From: an uncultured Treponema sp.
Lineage (GTDB): Bacteria; Spirochaetota; Spirochaetia; Treponematales; Treponemataceae
Reading direction: 5' to 3'
Assembly (NCBI GenBank): GCA_938045195.1
Contig: CALINC010000068.1
Coordinates: forward strand, 1 to 64,000
DNA: 64,000 bases
Shown: positions 33,807-42,496 of the stretch, piece by piece
How the letters are laid out: every line of letters starts with the position of its first letter
How positions within the stretch are numbered: position 1 is the first letter of the stretch
Position numbers and translations under genes: made by a program
Notes under the pieces: model-generated
The model's database searches: none
What the model was told of the DNA's origin: nothing
The model's input: the letters and a program-made list of their open reading frames with translations, nothing else

Positions 33807-36800
33807 ATGCCCGGTATAAAAGAGCTTGAACAATTTAGAAATGAACTCCGAAAAATTGCAAATGAACCAGAGGTCAGTATCGGTTGGGGAGAAAAATATG
33901 AAGAACTTCCGCTTCCAAAAGAAGCCCCTGTTCCGGATGTAAATGTAGATGACTTATTGGGCAATATAGATTTAGACAATATTAAAAATACGGATAAAAA
34001 TACATCTGAAGAAAAGTCCGATATAGAGGAACTCAAAACGGAAGATTCAGCTCCTCCCGTAACACAACAAAGCGATAACCTCTTGCCGGATTTGGATAAT
34101 TTGGACAGCGGTATGCAGGGAGATCTTGATGATTTTAATTTGGATAACTTTCTAAATGCCGATGACCTTTCAAGCCCTGAAAATATCAGCCCTGCTCAAA
34201 ATACTACGGCACATAATGATATTCAAGACATATCCGGTGATACTGTATCGGAAAATGCCCCATTTACCGCTACAAAACTGCAATCGCTGAAAGATGAACA
34301 CAAAGGTGAAGAAATTTCTCTTTTTGTCGAAGAACGGGATGAAGAACCTGAAGAGACCGCTCCAAAAGAATTTAATTCACTGCTTTCAGATTTAGATATG
34401 GAAAATGCGGCAAATAGGACTTCCGAAGAGGAAATTGACGCAGACAGCCCCGATGTGCCGGAAGCCTTACTTTCCGGTTTTGGCGAAATGGTAGAAAATG
34501 CCCGAAAATCCGATGATAAAGATACGGATGAGTCCGTATTTCCGGATTTTACTCTTGATGCTCAAAATACCCCCGAAATTAAAACCGTAGAGCCGGTAGA
34601 CGACATAGAAACATTAGAACCGGTAGATTTTGATATGCCGGATATAAGTGCTAAAGATGAGGCTGATTTTGATATACCGGATTTGGAAGAAGTTGAAGGA
34701 CTTCAAGAGCCTGAAGCATCTAACGAAATTGATATTAGTATTCCGTCTGAAGACGCGTCTTCAGACGATATGAATCTATCGAATAGTTCCGCTCCGGAAG
34801 ATTTAGATGCGGAAGGTTCAAATTCCGGGACGTTACCGAATTCGGATTTTTCAGAATTTAATTTATCGCCCAATAATGAAAATACGGAAGAGCCGCACAG
34901 CGAAGGCTCCGTTGCTCCGCCCGATTTCAGCAATGTCGATATTCCCGACTTGGATGAACACACGGCATTTGCCATAGATGATAATGTTTTAGATACGGAC
35001 ATGGGAACGGGGATGGATGAATTTTCCGTACCTGAAAGTTTTATTCAATTCTCTCCGGATAAAGGTTTTAAATTTTCCGATTCAAAAAAATCCGGTGATA
35101 CGGAAGATTATGACGGAAAAATACCCCTTTCAATCAGTGAAGCCGATTATGATATTCTTATAGATAGAATTTCTTCTTTTCCTTTAAATGTAAGACTCGA
35201 AATTGAAAATTATCTTGCAAACGGCGATGACACCGAATTAAATAAGATGGAAATAGTTCATCTTATAGTTAGCGGAGCTTCTCTGAAAAAAATTGCAGCC
35301 AAACTCGAAACAATTTTAGAAAAACCGATTCAAATACCGAAAGGATTCGATAAACAATCTTACGAAGAATATGAACGCCAAAAGAAAACATTTAAATACC
35401 GCTTTATGCACAAAATTCTTCCTGCGGCGACTTTATTTGCAATGACGGCAATTTTAGTTTTTTCAATTCTTGTACTTATTTGGCACTTTATTTACAAACC
35501 TATAACTGCAGAAAGCATTTACAAAGCCGGATTTGCCGGCATTGAAAACGGTCAATATGAAAATGCACTTAAAAGTTTTGACGAAGCAGGAACATATAAG
35601 AAAAAACGAAAATGGTATTTTAAATATGCAAATGCCTTCCGCCTAAAAAAACAATTTCTTTCCGCTGAAGCAATATATAAAAGGCTCCTCTTTGATTTTA
35701 ATCATGATGTACAAGGCGGGATAGAATATGCCGATATGTTAAGTACCGATTTGCGCAATTACGAAAAGGCTGAAAAGGTTTTACGGCGCGGTGTTTTGGA
35801 CTTTCATATAAATGATAAAAAAGCTCTTTTAGCATTAGGCGATATATATTTGGATTGGGCTGATGAAGATGCGGAAAAATATGAAAACGCAAAAAAAACA
35901 TTTGTGTCGCTTATAAATATGTACGGTGAAGATGATGTCGTTTTAGGTAGAATGATGCGGTATTTTATTAGAACGGATAATTTAGCGGAAGTTTTACCGT
36001 TAAAAGAACACTTCATGAATTCAAAATTTAACAAAGATGAATTAGTTGAATTAAGCGGTTATCTTTTGGAAAAGCGGTATGAGCCGAAATCTTCCGATTC
36101 GGATAAATTAAGAAGCAAGATTGAAGACCTTAGAGAACTTTTGGAAAAAGCCGTAAAAACGGTGCCGGAAAGCCCTGAGGCGCATTATAATTTTGCACGC
36201 TTTTTTATACATAACTATAAACCGAAAGCTGCCAAAACATATTTGGAAACGGCAATAAAACTTTATCAAGACAGTATAAAAATGACCCCCAGAAGGCTTA
36301 TCCGTGAGCTTGATTCTATGAGACTTTACGGTGAACTGCTCACAGATGAGAAAAGGTATAATGAAGCGCAAGAAATTTATGCAAAAGCACTTTCTAAATA
36401 TGAAGATTATAGTATACAAAAAAGAATTTACCCCAGCAGCATTATCGGAAAGTTATATGCGGATTACGGGGATATTTCTTATTTTATATCAGGCGATTAT
36501 GATTCGGCATTGAATTCGTACCGTCATGCAGTGCAGGAACTATACGATACGCCGTCAATTCAATATAGAATGGGCTATATTCATTACCAAAATGAAAACT
36601 ATATTGATGCAATGAAAGCGATGACATTGGCATATACGGAAAAACCGAACGATAAAAATTTGTTATACGGTTTTGGAAATGTCCTTTTTAAACGCGGAAA
36701 TTATTTTGCTTCGCAGGCGTATTATGAAAGATTAATGGAATTGCTTGAAGCAGAAAAAATAAGGAAAGGAATAGTTTTTCCGCAAGCACGAATTGACCAT

Positions 36801-37109
36801 GCAGAATTTGTAGAAAATTATATGCATACTGCAAATAATTTAGGCGTTGTTTTAAACAGAATTGCTGTACAAAGCGGAGATTCGGCAAAAAACGGAAGAG
36901 CGATTTCGCTTTTGGGAGAATCGACTAGAGCTTGGGATAATTTGAGCAGAAATCCCGAAACGATGATACGCTCGAAAACAGTCAACTTAGCCTATGCTAA
37001 TATTCAAAATATCATAAAACCCCGTTCGGTATTTATTCCCGAAATTTATACCGATATTCCAAAAACATTAGAAAATGAGAAAATTTTACAACAGTTAGAA
37101 GATAGATAA
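33807..37109 (+). CDS. large membrane-anchored TPR protein, FlcA-like candidate
   Basis: 1100 residues. The first ~460 are Asp/Glu/Ser-rich and probably disordered in the cytoplasm. A conserved-looking segment (about 445-530) precedes one transmembrane helix (about 537-563, LFAMTAILVFSILVLIWHF). The remaining 530 residues are TPR repeats, facing the periplasm if the N-terminus is cytoplasmic. This layout resembles spirochaetal flagellar-collar proteins such as FlcA, which build the collar around the periplasmic motor. That assignment rests on architecture only. It has its own promoter and terminator, so it is monocistronic. Confidence 0.7.
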   Translation: MPGIKELEQFRNELRKIANEPEVSIGWGEKYEELPLPKEAPVPDVNVDDLLGNIDLDNIKNTDKNTSEEKSDIEELKTEDSAPPVTQQSDNLLPDLDNLDSGMQGDLDDFNLDNFLNADDLSSPENISPAQNTTAHNDIQDISGDTVSENAPFTATKLQSLKDEHKGEEISLFVEERDEEPEETAPKEFNSLLSDLDMENAANRTSEEEIDADSPDVPEALLSGFGEMVENARKSDDKDTDESVFPDFTLDAQNTPEIKTVEPVDDIETLEPVDFDMPDISAKDEADFDIPDLEEVEGLQEPEASNEIDISIPSEDASSDDMNLSNSSAPEDLDAEGSNSGTLPNSDFSEFNLSPNNENTEEPHSEGSVAPPDFSNVDIPDLDEHTAFAIDDNVLDTDMGTGMDEFSVPESFIQFSPDKGFKFSDSKKSGDTEDYDGKIPLSISEADYDILIDRISSFPLNVRLEIENYLANGDDTELNKMEIVHLIVSGASLKKIAAKLETILEKPIQIPKGFDKQSYEEYERQKKTFKYRFMHKILPAATLFAMTAILVFSILVLIWHFIYKPITAESIYKAGFAGIENGQYENALKSFDEAGTYKKKRKWYFKYANAFRLKKQFLSAEAIYKRLLFDFNHDVQGGIEYADMLSTDLRNYEKAEKVLRRGVLDFHINDKKALLALGDIYLDWADEDAEKYENAKKTFVSLINMYGEDDVVLGRMMRYFIRTDNLAEVLPLKEHFMNSKFNKDELVELSGYLLEKRYEPKSSDSDKLRSKIEDLRELLEKAVKTVPESPEAHYNFARFFIHNYKPKAAKTYLETAIKLYQDSIKMTPRRLIRELDSMRLYGELLTDEKRYNEAQEIYAKALSKYEDYSIQKRIYPSSIIGKLYADYGDISYFISGDYDSALNSYRHAVQELYDTPSIQYRMGYIHYQNENYIDAMKAMTLAYTEKPNDKNLLYGFGNVLFKRGNYFASQAYYERLMELLEAEKIRKGIVFPQARIDHAEFVENYMHTANNLGVVLNRIAVQSGDSAKNGRAISLLGESTRAWDNLSRNPETMIRSKTVNLAYANIQNIIKPRSVFIPEIYTDIPKTLENEKILQQLEDR

Positions 37110-37130
37110 GGCTCGTATCTACCTACAAAA

Positions 37131-37168
37131 AAAGGCAGCTTTGAATGCAATTTCAAAGCTGCCTTTTT
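37131..37168 (+). terminator. intrinsic terminator of the large TPR gene
   Basis: A 15-bp perfect stem (AAAGGCAGCTTTGAA, 6-nt loop, TTCAAAGCTGCCTTT), extending into a T-run. It begins 21 nt after the stop codon. The A-run ahead of it makes it usable from the other strand as well. Confidence 0.92.
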
Positions 37169-37421
37169 ATCTCTGACAATTTCGGAAAATGTAGTATACC
37201 TATCGGAAGTTTCTCTATAAAAAACTTAAACAATTAAGAGAGCCCCTCTAAAAACCTCAGTTTTTAGAGGGTGAGCTTTGCTCACCGGTTTACCTTAGAT
37301 TTAACTTGCGATGTTTTTCGTAAGTCATTGATATACAAGGACTTATGAAAAACTCGTCGGGCATCTCTAAAAATCTAACAAAGTTTTTAGAGCTGCCCAA
37401 GAACAAATAATTAAAATGATT
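37169..37421. other. spacer with three hairpins downstream of the polysaccharide operon
   Basis: Hairpin 37244-37271 is CCCTCTAAAAAC-CTCA-GTTTTTAGAGGG, 12 bp. Hairpin 37270-37286 is GGTGAGC-TTT-GCTCACC. Hairpin 37359-37398 is GGGCA.CTCTAAAAA with a 10-nt loop and TTTTTAGAG.TGCCC. The first and third share CTCTAAAAA/TTTTTAGAG stems, so they look related. They may end the operon from the minus strand or be mobile hairpin modules. No gene seen. Confidence 0.6.
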
Positions 37422-38510
37422 TTACCGCCCCGTATAATTTTGTTGAATCCAATTACGATATTCTCCTGAGCGGACATTTTCTATCCATTGCTTATTATTG
37501 AGATACCAGTCAACAGTATTTTCAAGCCCTGTTTCAAAATCAAAGTTACGCTTCCAATTAAGTTCATTTTTTATCTTGGTACAATCAATAGCATATCGAC
37601 GATCATGACCTAACCTGTCTGTTACATGAGTGATGGTTTTTCTTACATTTTCTTCGTTAAGACCTGTCTTTTTGCAAACGATTTGAATGAGCTTATTTAA
37701 AAGCTTTATATTTTCCCATTCATTTTCGCCGCCTATATTATAGGTTTCGCCGAGCTTTCCCTTTTTTAATATCAAATACACTGCTTCATTATGGTCTTTT
37801 ACATGAATCCAGTCCCGTATTTGTTTACCGTCACCGTAAACAGGCAAGGGTTTTTCTTCCAGCATATTTAAAATCATAAGCGGAATTAGTTTCTCAGGGA
37901 ACTGAAACGGACCGTAATTGTTTGAACAATTTGATAAAGTTATCGGAATACCATAGGTGTGAAAATAGGCTTTTACCAAATGATCGCTTGCAGCTTTACT
38001 TGCAGAATAAGGGGAGCGCGGTGCATAAGCGGTAGTTTCTTTAAAAAGCCCCTCTGCACCGAGCGAGCCGTAAACTTCATCAGTACTGATATGGTGAAAA
38101 AGTACGCCGTCTTTTATTGTCCCTCCTGTACCTTGCCAATATTTTCTTGCCGCTTCCAACAGCGTAAAAGTACCGAAAACATTTGTCTTTAAAAAAACTT
38201 CCGGTCCCAAAATAGAACGGTCTACATGGCTTTCTGCTGCAAAGTGAACCACCGTATCAATATTATATTCAGAAAAAATTGTATCGACGATTTCTTTATC
38301 GCAAATATTTCCGTGAACAAATACATACCGTGTACCGCCGAATTCTTTTTCAACATCAGAGAGGTTGGAAGCATTTCCTGCATAAGTAAGTGCATCAAGA
38401 TTTACGATAGTGCCATTGAATTCTTTTTTATCTTTTAAAAGTGTCCGGATAAAATTGGAGCCGATAAAACCGGTGCCGCCGGTTACAAGAATGTTTTGCA
38501 AGTTCCGCAT
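37422..38510 (-). CDS. rfbB: dTDP-glucose 4,6-dehydratase
   Basis: 362 residues. It catalyses step 2 of dTDP-L-rhamnose synthesis. The extended-SDR NAD-binding motif TGGTGFIGSNF starts the protein. HISTDEVYGSLG holds the active-site Thr-Asp-Glu triad, YSASKAASDHLV the catalytic Tyr-xxx-Lys, and NNYGPFQFPEKLIP and YGDGKQIRDWIHVKDH the substrate loops. The ATG overlaps the rfbD stop by one base (TAATG). It is the last gene of the operon. Confidence 0.96.
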   Translation of the reverse strand: MRNLQNILVTGGTGFIGSNFIRTLLKDKKEFNGTIVNLDALTYAGNASNLSDVEKEFGGTRYVFVHGNICDKEIVDTIFSEYNIDTVVHFAAESHVDRSILGPEVFLKTNVFGTFTLLEAARKYWQGTGGTIKDGVLFHHISTDEVYGSLGAEGLFKETTAYAPRSPYSASKAASDHLVKAYFHTYGIPITLSNCSNNYGPFQFPEKLIPLMILNMLEEKPLPVYGDGKQIRDWIHVKDHNEAVYLILKKGKLGETYNIGGENEWENIKLLNKLIQIVCKKTGLNEENVRKTITHVTDRLGHDRRYAIDCTKIKNELNWKRNFDFETGLENTVDWYLNNKQWIENVRSGEYRNWIQQNYTGR

Positions 38511-39382
38511 TAAGCTAACTCCTTTAAATAATTAGATAAACTTTCCTTCCAATCGGGAATCGAAAGAGTAAAGGCTTGTTTTATTTTTTCTTTATTTAAT
38601 AAAGAATAAGAAGGTCTTTTTGCTTTTTGAGGAAATTGACTGCTGTCACAAGGTAAAATATTACAGTTACTTTTAATTAAATTCAGCTCCTTCCCCTGTT
38701 TGTATATTTCATAAGCAAAATCATACCATGAAATATCTCCTTCATTGGAATAATGATATATGCCGTATTGTGCATTATTAGATGTTATTATCTTTATCAC
38801 AACCTGTGCCAAATCAACTGCATAGGTCGGACTTCCACGCTGATCATTTACAACCTTGATTTCATTTTTTTCATTCATTAAATGAAGCATAGTTGAAACA
38901 AAGTTTGATCCTGCTTTACCATAAAGCCATGCAGTTCTTATGATATAATACTCATTTAAAATCTTATTAATATTTTTTTCACCTTCCAGCTTTGTTTTAC
39001 CATATACACTTTGAGGATCAGTCTGATCAGTTTCGGAATACGGTATAGAAGAATTACCGGCAAATACATAGTCAGTCGAAAAATGAATAAGTTTAGCACC
39101 GTTTTTTTTTGCAAGTTCTGCTATATTTATAAGGGAGTCTGCATTTAGTTTTTGAGCTGTCCCGGTATCATCTTCAGCTTTATCTACCGCCGTGTAAGCA
39201 GCACAATTAATGATCCAATCTAAGGTTTGTGCTTTAAAATTATTTTGCACAAAACCATTCAAAGATTTTTTATCGGTAATGTCAGCTTCAATATCAGAAC
39301 CCATCCAACCAATATTATTTTTACTAAGCAATACTGCAATTTCACGCGCAAGCATGCCCTTAGAACCTATAAGCCAAATCAT
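38510..39382 (-). CDS. rfbD: dTDP-4-dehydrorhamnose reductase
   Basis: 290 residues. It catalyses the final step to dTDP-L-rhamnose. The NAD(P)-binding GSKGMLAREI replaces the usual GxxGQLG, STDYVFAG follows, and the catalytic YGKTKLEGE contains Tyr-xxx-Lys. The sequence is more diverged than rfbB but the motifs are intact. It shares a one-base overlap with rfbB. GGGGTG precedes the start by a few bases. Confidence 0.93.
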   Translation of the reverse strand: MIWLIGSKGMLAREIAVLLSKNNIGWMGSDIEADITDKKSLNGFVQNNFKAQTLDWIINCAAYTAVDKAEDDTGTAQKLNADSLINIAELAKKNGAKLIHFSTDYVFAGNSSIPYSETDQTDPQSVYGKTKLEGEKNINKILNEYYIIRTAWLYGKAGSNFVSTMLHLMNEKNEIKVVNDQRGSPTYAVDLAQVVIKIITSNNAQYGIYHYSNEGDISWYDFAYEIYKQGKELNLIKSNCNILPCDSSQFPQKAKRPSYSLLNKEKIKQAFTLSIPDWKESLSNYLKELA

Positions 39383-39499
39383 GATTTCACCCCATCAATG
39401 CTCTATACTGACAATCATTTTAATCCCGTGTATCACACGCTAAAAAATCCACAATTGAGTATTAGAGACCTTACATATTTTACTCGACAAGCCACAAAT

Positions 39500-40429
39500 C
39501 TACATCTTATTAATTTCAGCATCAAGCCATTTTATCCTGTTGCTAAAAAATTCCAAATCACAGGTTAATTCTGCCTCATAATTTCCAAGTGGAACACCCC
39601 CAACACTTATCCTATTGGTCAGCAAATCATTCCATTTTTTAAAATTCAATTCTCTTGATTTCTTAATTACTTCCGCTTGCTGATTGATATAATCAATAAG
39701 GGTATTTGCTATTTGATTTTTTTTGTTGTTCCACATATTCTTTAATTCGCTTATAAAATACTCATCTTCAAGTAATCGAGTAAAATATAATTGATCTTTT
39801 TGAACCCAATAATTAACATCACGAGGCCGCGGTCCGTCATACCATCCAATACCAAGTGACCATTCGAAATCCCATACAGGTCCCATTTTTAATTTATCGG
39901 AACTTAAATCGCTAATATAACTATAAGGATTTGTATCTATATTTGCTAAAACTTCTTGAAACAAAAACCATTTACAAAATGATTCAACATCAATATATTT
40001 TCGGTATCCATTGTTTATGTCCTTGAAACTATCCGATTTCAAAGCTCTCTCCAGTTCATTTATATAATTTAAAATAGCATCTCGCTGCTGCGTAGTTATT
40101 TTCTCTACATCAGGGTGTTTAAAACTATAACCGTATTGATATTCTTCAGAAATAAAATAATTAGGCTCCTTATCATAATACTGATCTCTTTCGATTAAGT
40201 ACCCGGTCGATTTAGGAATGTTCAATCTATTACTTGCTACTTTTACAGACTCGCCCAACTGATAATTTCCTCTATATTCGCCATTTATAAACAAATCGAC
40301 AAATTGCATTTTCGGCGTCCATGAAAATTCAAATATCTCACTTAATTTCAAAGCTATCTGTGTTCTTAGAAGCGTCTTATCCGTATAATTCGCCAATAAA
40401 AGCCATGACGTATCTTTGCCTGATGCCAT
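39500..40429 (-). CDS. 3' fragment: CotH-kinase domain
   Basis: 309 residues from the first ATG; the true domain begins upstream at the G tract. Contains LLANYTDKTLLRTQIALKL, FINGEYRGNYQLGESV, STGYLIERDQYY and GPVWDFEWSLGIGW, the conserved blocks of the CotH family. No ribosome-binding site is convincing at this ATG, so expression depends on the frame being restored. Confidence 0.6.
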   Translation of the reverse strand: MASGKDTSWLLLANYTDKTLLRTQIALKLSEIFEFSWTPKMQFVDLFINGEYRGNYQLGESVKVASNRLNIPKSTGYLIERDQYYDKEPNYFISEEYQYGYSFKHPDVEKITTQQRDAILNYINELERALKSDSFKDINNGYRKYIDVESFCKWFLFQEVLANIDTNPYSYISDLSSDKLKMGPVWDFEWSLGIGWYDGPRPRDVNYWVQKDQLYFTRLLEDEYFISELKNMWNNKKNQIANTLIDYINQQAEVIKKSRELNFKKWNDLLTNRISVGGVPLGNYEAELTCDLEFFSNRIKWLDAEINKM

Positions 40430-40526
40430 ATCTAATAAGTTCTCTTTTTTATTTAACTTTAAACGATATGGTTTTTTAGGATAAGACCAAGTGGCATTGC
40501 CCCGTCCTTTTATTTTAGTTTCTCCT

Positions 40527-41045
40527 TCATAAAATGTTACCCCCCCCCCTACAAATTTTCATATCAGCAGTAACATACGTTTCTTTTGAATCAATAGGAA
40601 CGTGCTCATTCGTCTCGATGTAAACAACAGGCAGATCATTATCTTGAAAAGAAATATCAATTTCAAAACTAGTCTTTACATCTTGATTCTTCAATAAGAC
40701 AGTATGCTTCCCAAGCTGAAACATATTCACAGCTTCAATTACCATGTCATTTAAAGAAATATCAGCCTTTGAGCCATCGCTATACTGAGCCTGTAACTTA
40801 ATTCCTGTTAAATCTATATCTTCACCAACAAAATATTGTTGTTTTTTAGGCAACTCTATAATAGTAATTTGCTGCAACTTCTTCTCTTCCTGAATGGGAA
40901 CAGTTTCTTGTTGATCCGGAGCTTGCCCTTGCTTAGAGTCATTGCCTGTTGCTTTGAAAGGTGCAGTTGAATAATTACAGCCAATATTAAACAATATAGT
41001 TCCACACCCAACTAAAACGATAACGCCTCGTTTGAATAGATTCAT
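40527..41045 (-). CDS. 5' fragment of the CotH lipoprotein as read here
   Basis: 172 residues from ATG 41045 (GAGG 8 nt before; a GTG three codons upstream overlaps that site). It gives a signal peptide, lipobox Cys23, a Gln/Lys/Pro linker, and an Ig-like BIG domain-like unit (ITIIELPKKQQYFVGEDIDLTG). Beyond residue 165 the tract adds four Gly/Asn residues and a stop. This is what the cell makes with ten Gs: a secreted stub lacking the kinase. Confidence 0.7.
   Translation of the reverse strand: MNLFKRGVIVLVGCGTILFNIGCNYSTAPFKATGNDSKQGQAPDQQETVPIQEEKKLQQITIIELPKKQQYFVGEDIDLTGIKLQAQYSDGSKADISLNDMVIEAVNMFQLGKHTVLLKNQDVKTSFEIDISFQDNDLPVVYIETNEHVPIDSKETYVTADMKICRGGGNIL
40540..40549 (-). repeat. 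poly-G(10) contingency tract
   Basis: Ten consecutive C on the + strand, G on the coding strand, inside the CotH gene. Only a -1 or +2 change restores the frame. Such long G:C runs are prone to slipped-strand mispairing and are otherwise absent from this AT-rich window. Confidence 0.9.
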
Positions 41046-41066
41046 AGATAACACCTCACTATAAAA

Positions 41067-41600
41067 TTATTTAAAAGCCGGATACTTTGTATCTTTTTCC
41101 GAGAATATGTACGGTACATCCAATTTTGGCCAGTTAATTCCTATTGCAGGATCGTTCCACATAATGCCGTCTTCATCTTCGGGATGATAAAAGTCTGTAC
41201 ACTTGTACGAAAAAACAGCCTCAGCACTTAATACCAAAAAGCCGTGGGCAAAGCCCGGCGATATAAAAAACTGATTTTGTTTTTCAGCAGAAAGCAGAAT
41301 CCCGTACCACTTGCCATAAGTCGGAGATTTTTTTCTAATATCGACTGCAACATCAAACACTTCACCGCTTAAAACTCTCACAAGCTTACCTTGCGGATGT
41401 TCTTTTTGAAAATGTAATCCTCTCAAAACGCCCTTGCAAGACTTTGATTGATTATCCTGCACAAAATTATAAGTAATTCCGGCAGCTTTAAAATCACGTT
41501 GCGACCAACTTTCAAAAAAATAGCCGCGGTTGTCAGAAAAAACTTTAGGCTGAATTTCGTAAAGCCCTTTAATAGGGCACTTTGTTATAGTAATAGGCAT
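41067..41600 (-). CDS. rfbC: dTDP-4-dehydrorhamnose 3,5-epimerase
   Basis: 177 residues, single cupin. The active-site blocks are visible: FFESWSQRDFKAAGI, QDNQSKSCKGVLRGLHFQ with its catalytic His, and ISPGFAHGFLVLS. It converts dTDP-4-keto-6-deoxyglucose to the 4-keto-rhamnose. The start overlaps the rfbA stop by one base (TAATG). In this operon the usual A-C-D-B order is broken by the CotH gene between C and D. Confidence 0.95.
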   Translation of the reverse strand: MPITITKCPIKGLYEIQPKVFSDNRGYFFESWSQRDFKAAGITYNFVQDNQSKSCKGVLRGLHFQKEHPQGKLVRVLSGEVFDVAVDIRKKSPTYGKWYGILLSAEKQNQFFISPGFAHGFLVLSAEAVFSYKCTDFYHPEDEDGIMWNDPAIGINWPKLDVPYIFSEKDTKYPAFK

Positions 41601-42475
41601 TAGTAAAGCTCCGAAACATATTTAAGATATTGACCATAGTCGGTTTTATAACCTTCAGCAAGCTTCAATAGCTGTTCTTTTGTAATCCATTTTTTTATAT
41701 AGGCAATTTCTTCAATACAGGAAACATACATACCCTGCCGTTTTTGAATCGTGGCAATGAAGTTAGAAGCTTCAAGAAGACCGTCATAGCTGCCTGTATC
41801 AAGCCAAGCCATTCCTCTACCCAGCTTTTCAACTCGTAATTTTCCGGCTTCAAGATAGGCATTATTTACGGAAGTAATTTCAATTTCACCCCTAGCCGAA
41901 GGCTTAACATTTTTTGCAATTTGAATAACATTATTATCATAAAAATATAAACCGGGGACCGCATAATTTGATTTAGGAACTTTAGGCTTTTCTTCTATGG
42001 ATATTGCCTTGCCTTTCTCATCAAATTCTACAACACCGTAAGCAGTCGGATCTTTTACATAATATCCGAATATTACTGCTCCTTTTTCGCTTTCTATAGT
42101 TTTCATAGCATCCATTAAGGTTCCTGTGAAACCTCGGCCGTAAAACACATTATCTCCCAGCACTAAAGAACATGAATCATTTCCTATAAATTTTTCTCCT
42201 ACAATAAAGGCATCAGCAAGACCTCGCGGTTGATCTTGAACGGCATATTCAAATTTCATTCCCAGCCAATCACCATTTCCGAAAAGCTCTTTAAAAAAGA
42301 CTATATCCCTCGGTGTTGAAATTATTAAAACTTCACGTATACCTGCAAGCATTAAAACTGAAAGAGGATAGTAGATCATAGGCTTATCATAAAGCGGCAA
42401 GATCTGCTTTGTTACAGGCTTTGTCAACGGATACAAACGGGTACCGGAACCTCCGGCAAGGATTATGGATTTCAT
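41600..42475 (-). CDS. rfbA: glucose-1-phosphate thymidylyltransferase
   Basis: 291 residues. It catalyses the first step of dTDP-rhamnose synthesis. The nucleotide-binding loop is [49 protein letters not shown] and GDNVFYGRG are the substrate loops, and [17 protein letters not shown] closes the site. GGGAG lies about 9 nt before the ATG. It follows the WbuB-like glycosyltransferase by 21 bp in the operon. Confidence 0.96.
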   Translation of the reverse strand: MKSIILAGGSGTRLYPLTKPVTKQILPLYDKPMIYYPLSVLMLAGIREVLIISTPRDIVFFKELFGNGDWLGMKFEYAVQDQPRGLADAFIVGEKFIGNDSCSLVLGDNVFYGRGFTGTLMDAMKTIESEKGAVIFGYYVKDPTAYGVVEFDEKGKAISIEEKPKVPKSNYAVPGLYFYDNNVIQIAKNVKPSARGEIEITSVNNAYLEAGKLRVEKLGRGMAWLDTGSYDGLLEASNFIATIQKRQGMYVSCIEEIAYIKKWITKEQLLKLAEGYKTDYGQYLKYVSELY

Positions 42476-42496
42476 AGTAGTTTCTCCCTGTATTAC

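Larger units (their letters stand above)
39500..41045 (-). pseudogene. CotH-kinase-family lipoprotein split at a G10 tract (phase OFF)
   Basis: One gene read as two. The N-terminal part is a lipoprotein (lipobox IGC, Cys23) with an Ig-like domain and the typical VVYIETNEHVPIDSKE entry to a CotH domain. The frame then fails in a run of ten Gs (40549-40540 on the coding strand). Removing one G gives GGVTFYEGETKIKGRGNATW and continues through the whole CotH domain (WDFEWSLG motif) to 39500. The rebuilt gene is 1545 nt, exactly divisible by three, coding 514 residues. CotH-type kinases phosphorylate proteins. It sits between rfbC and rfbD, so a cell-surface role is inferred. Confidence 0.85.
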
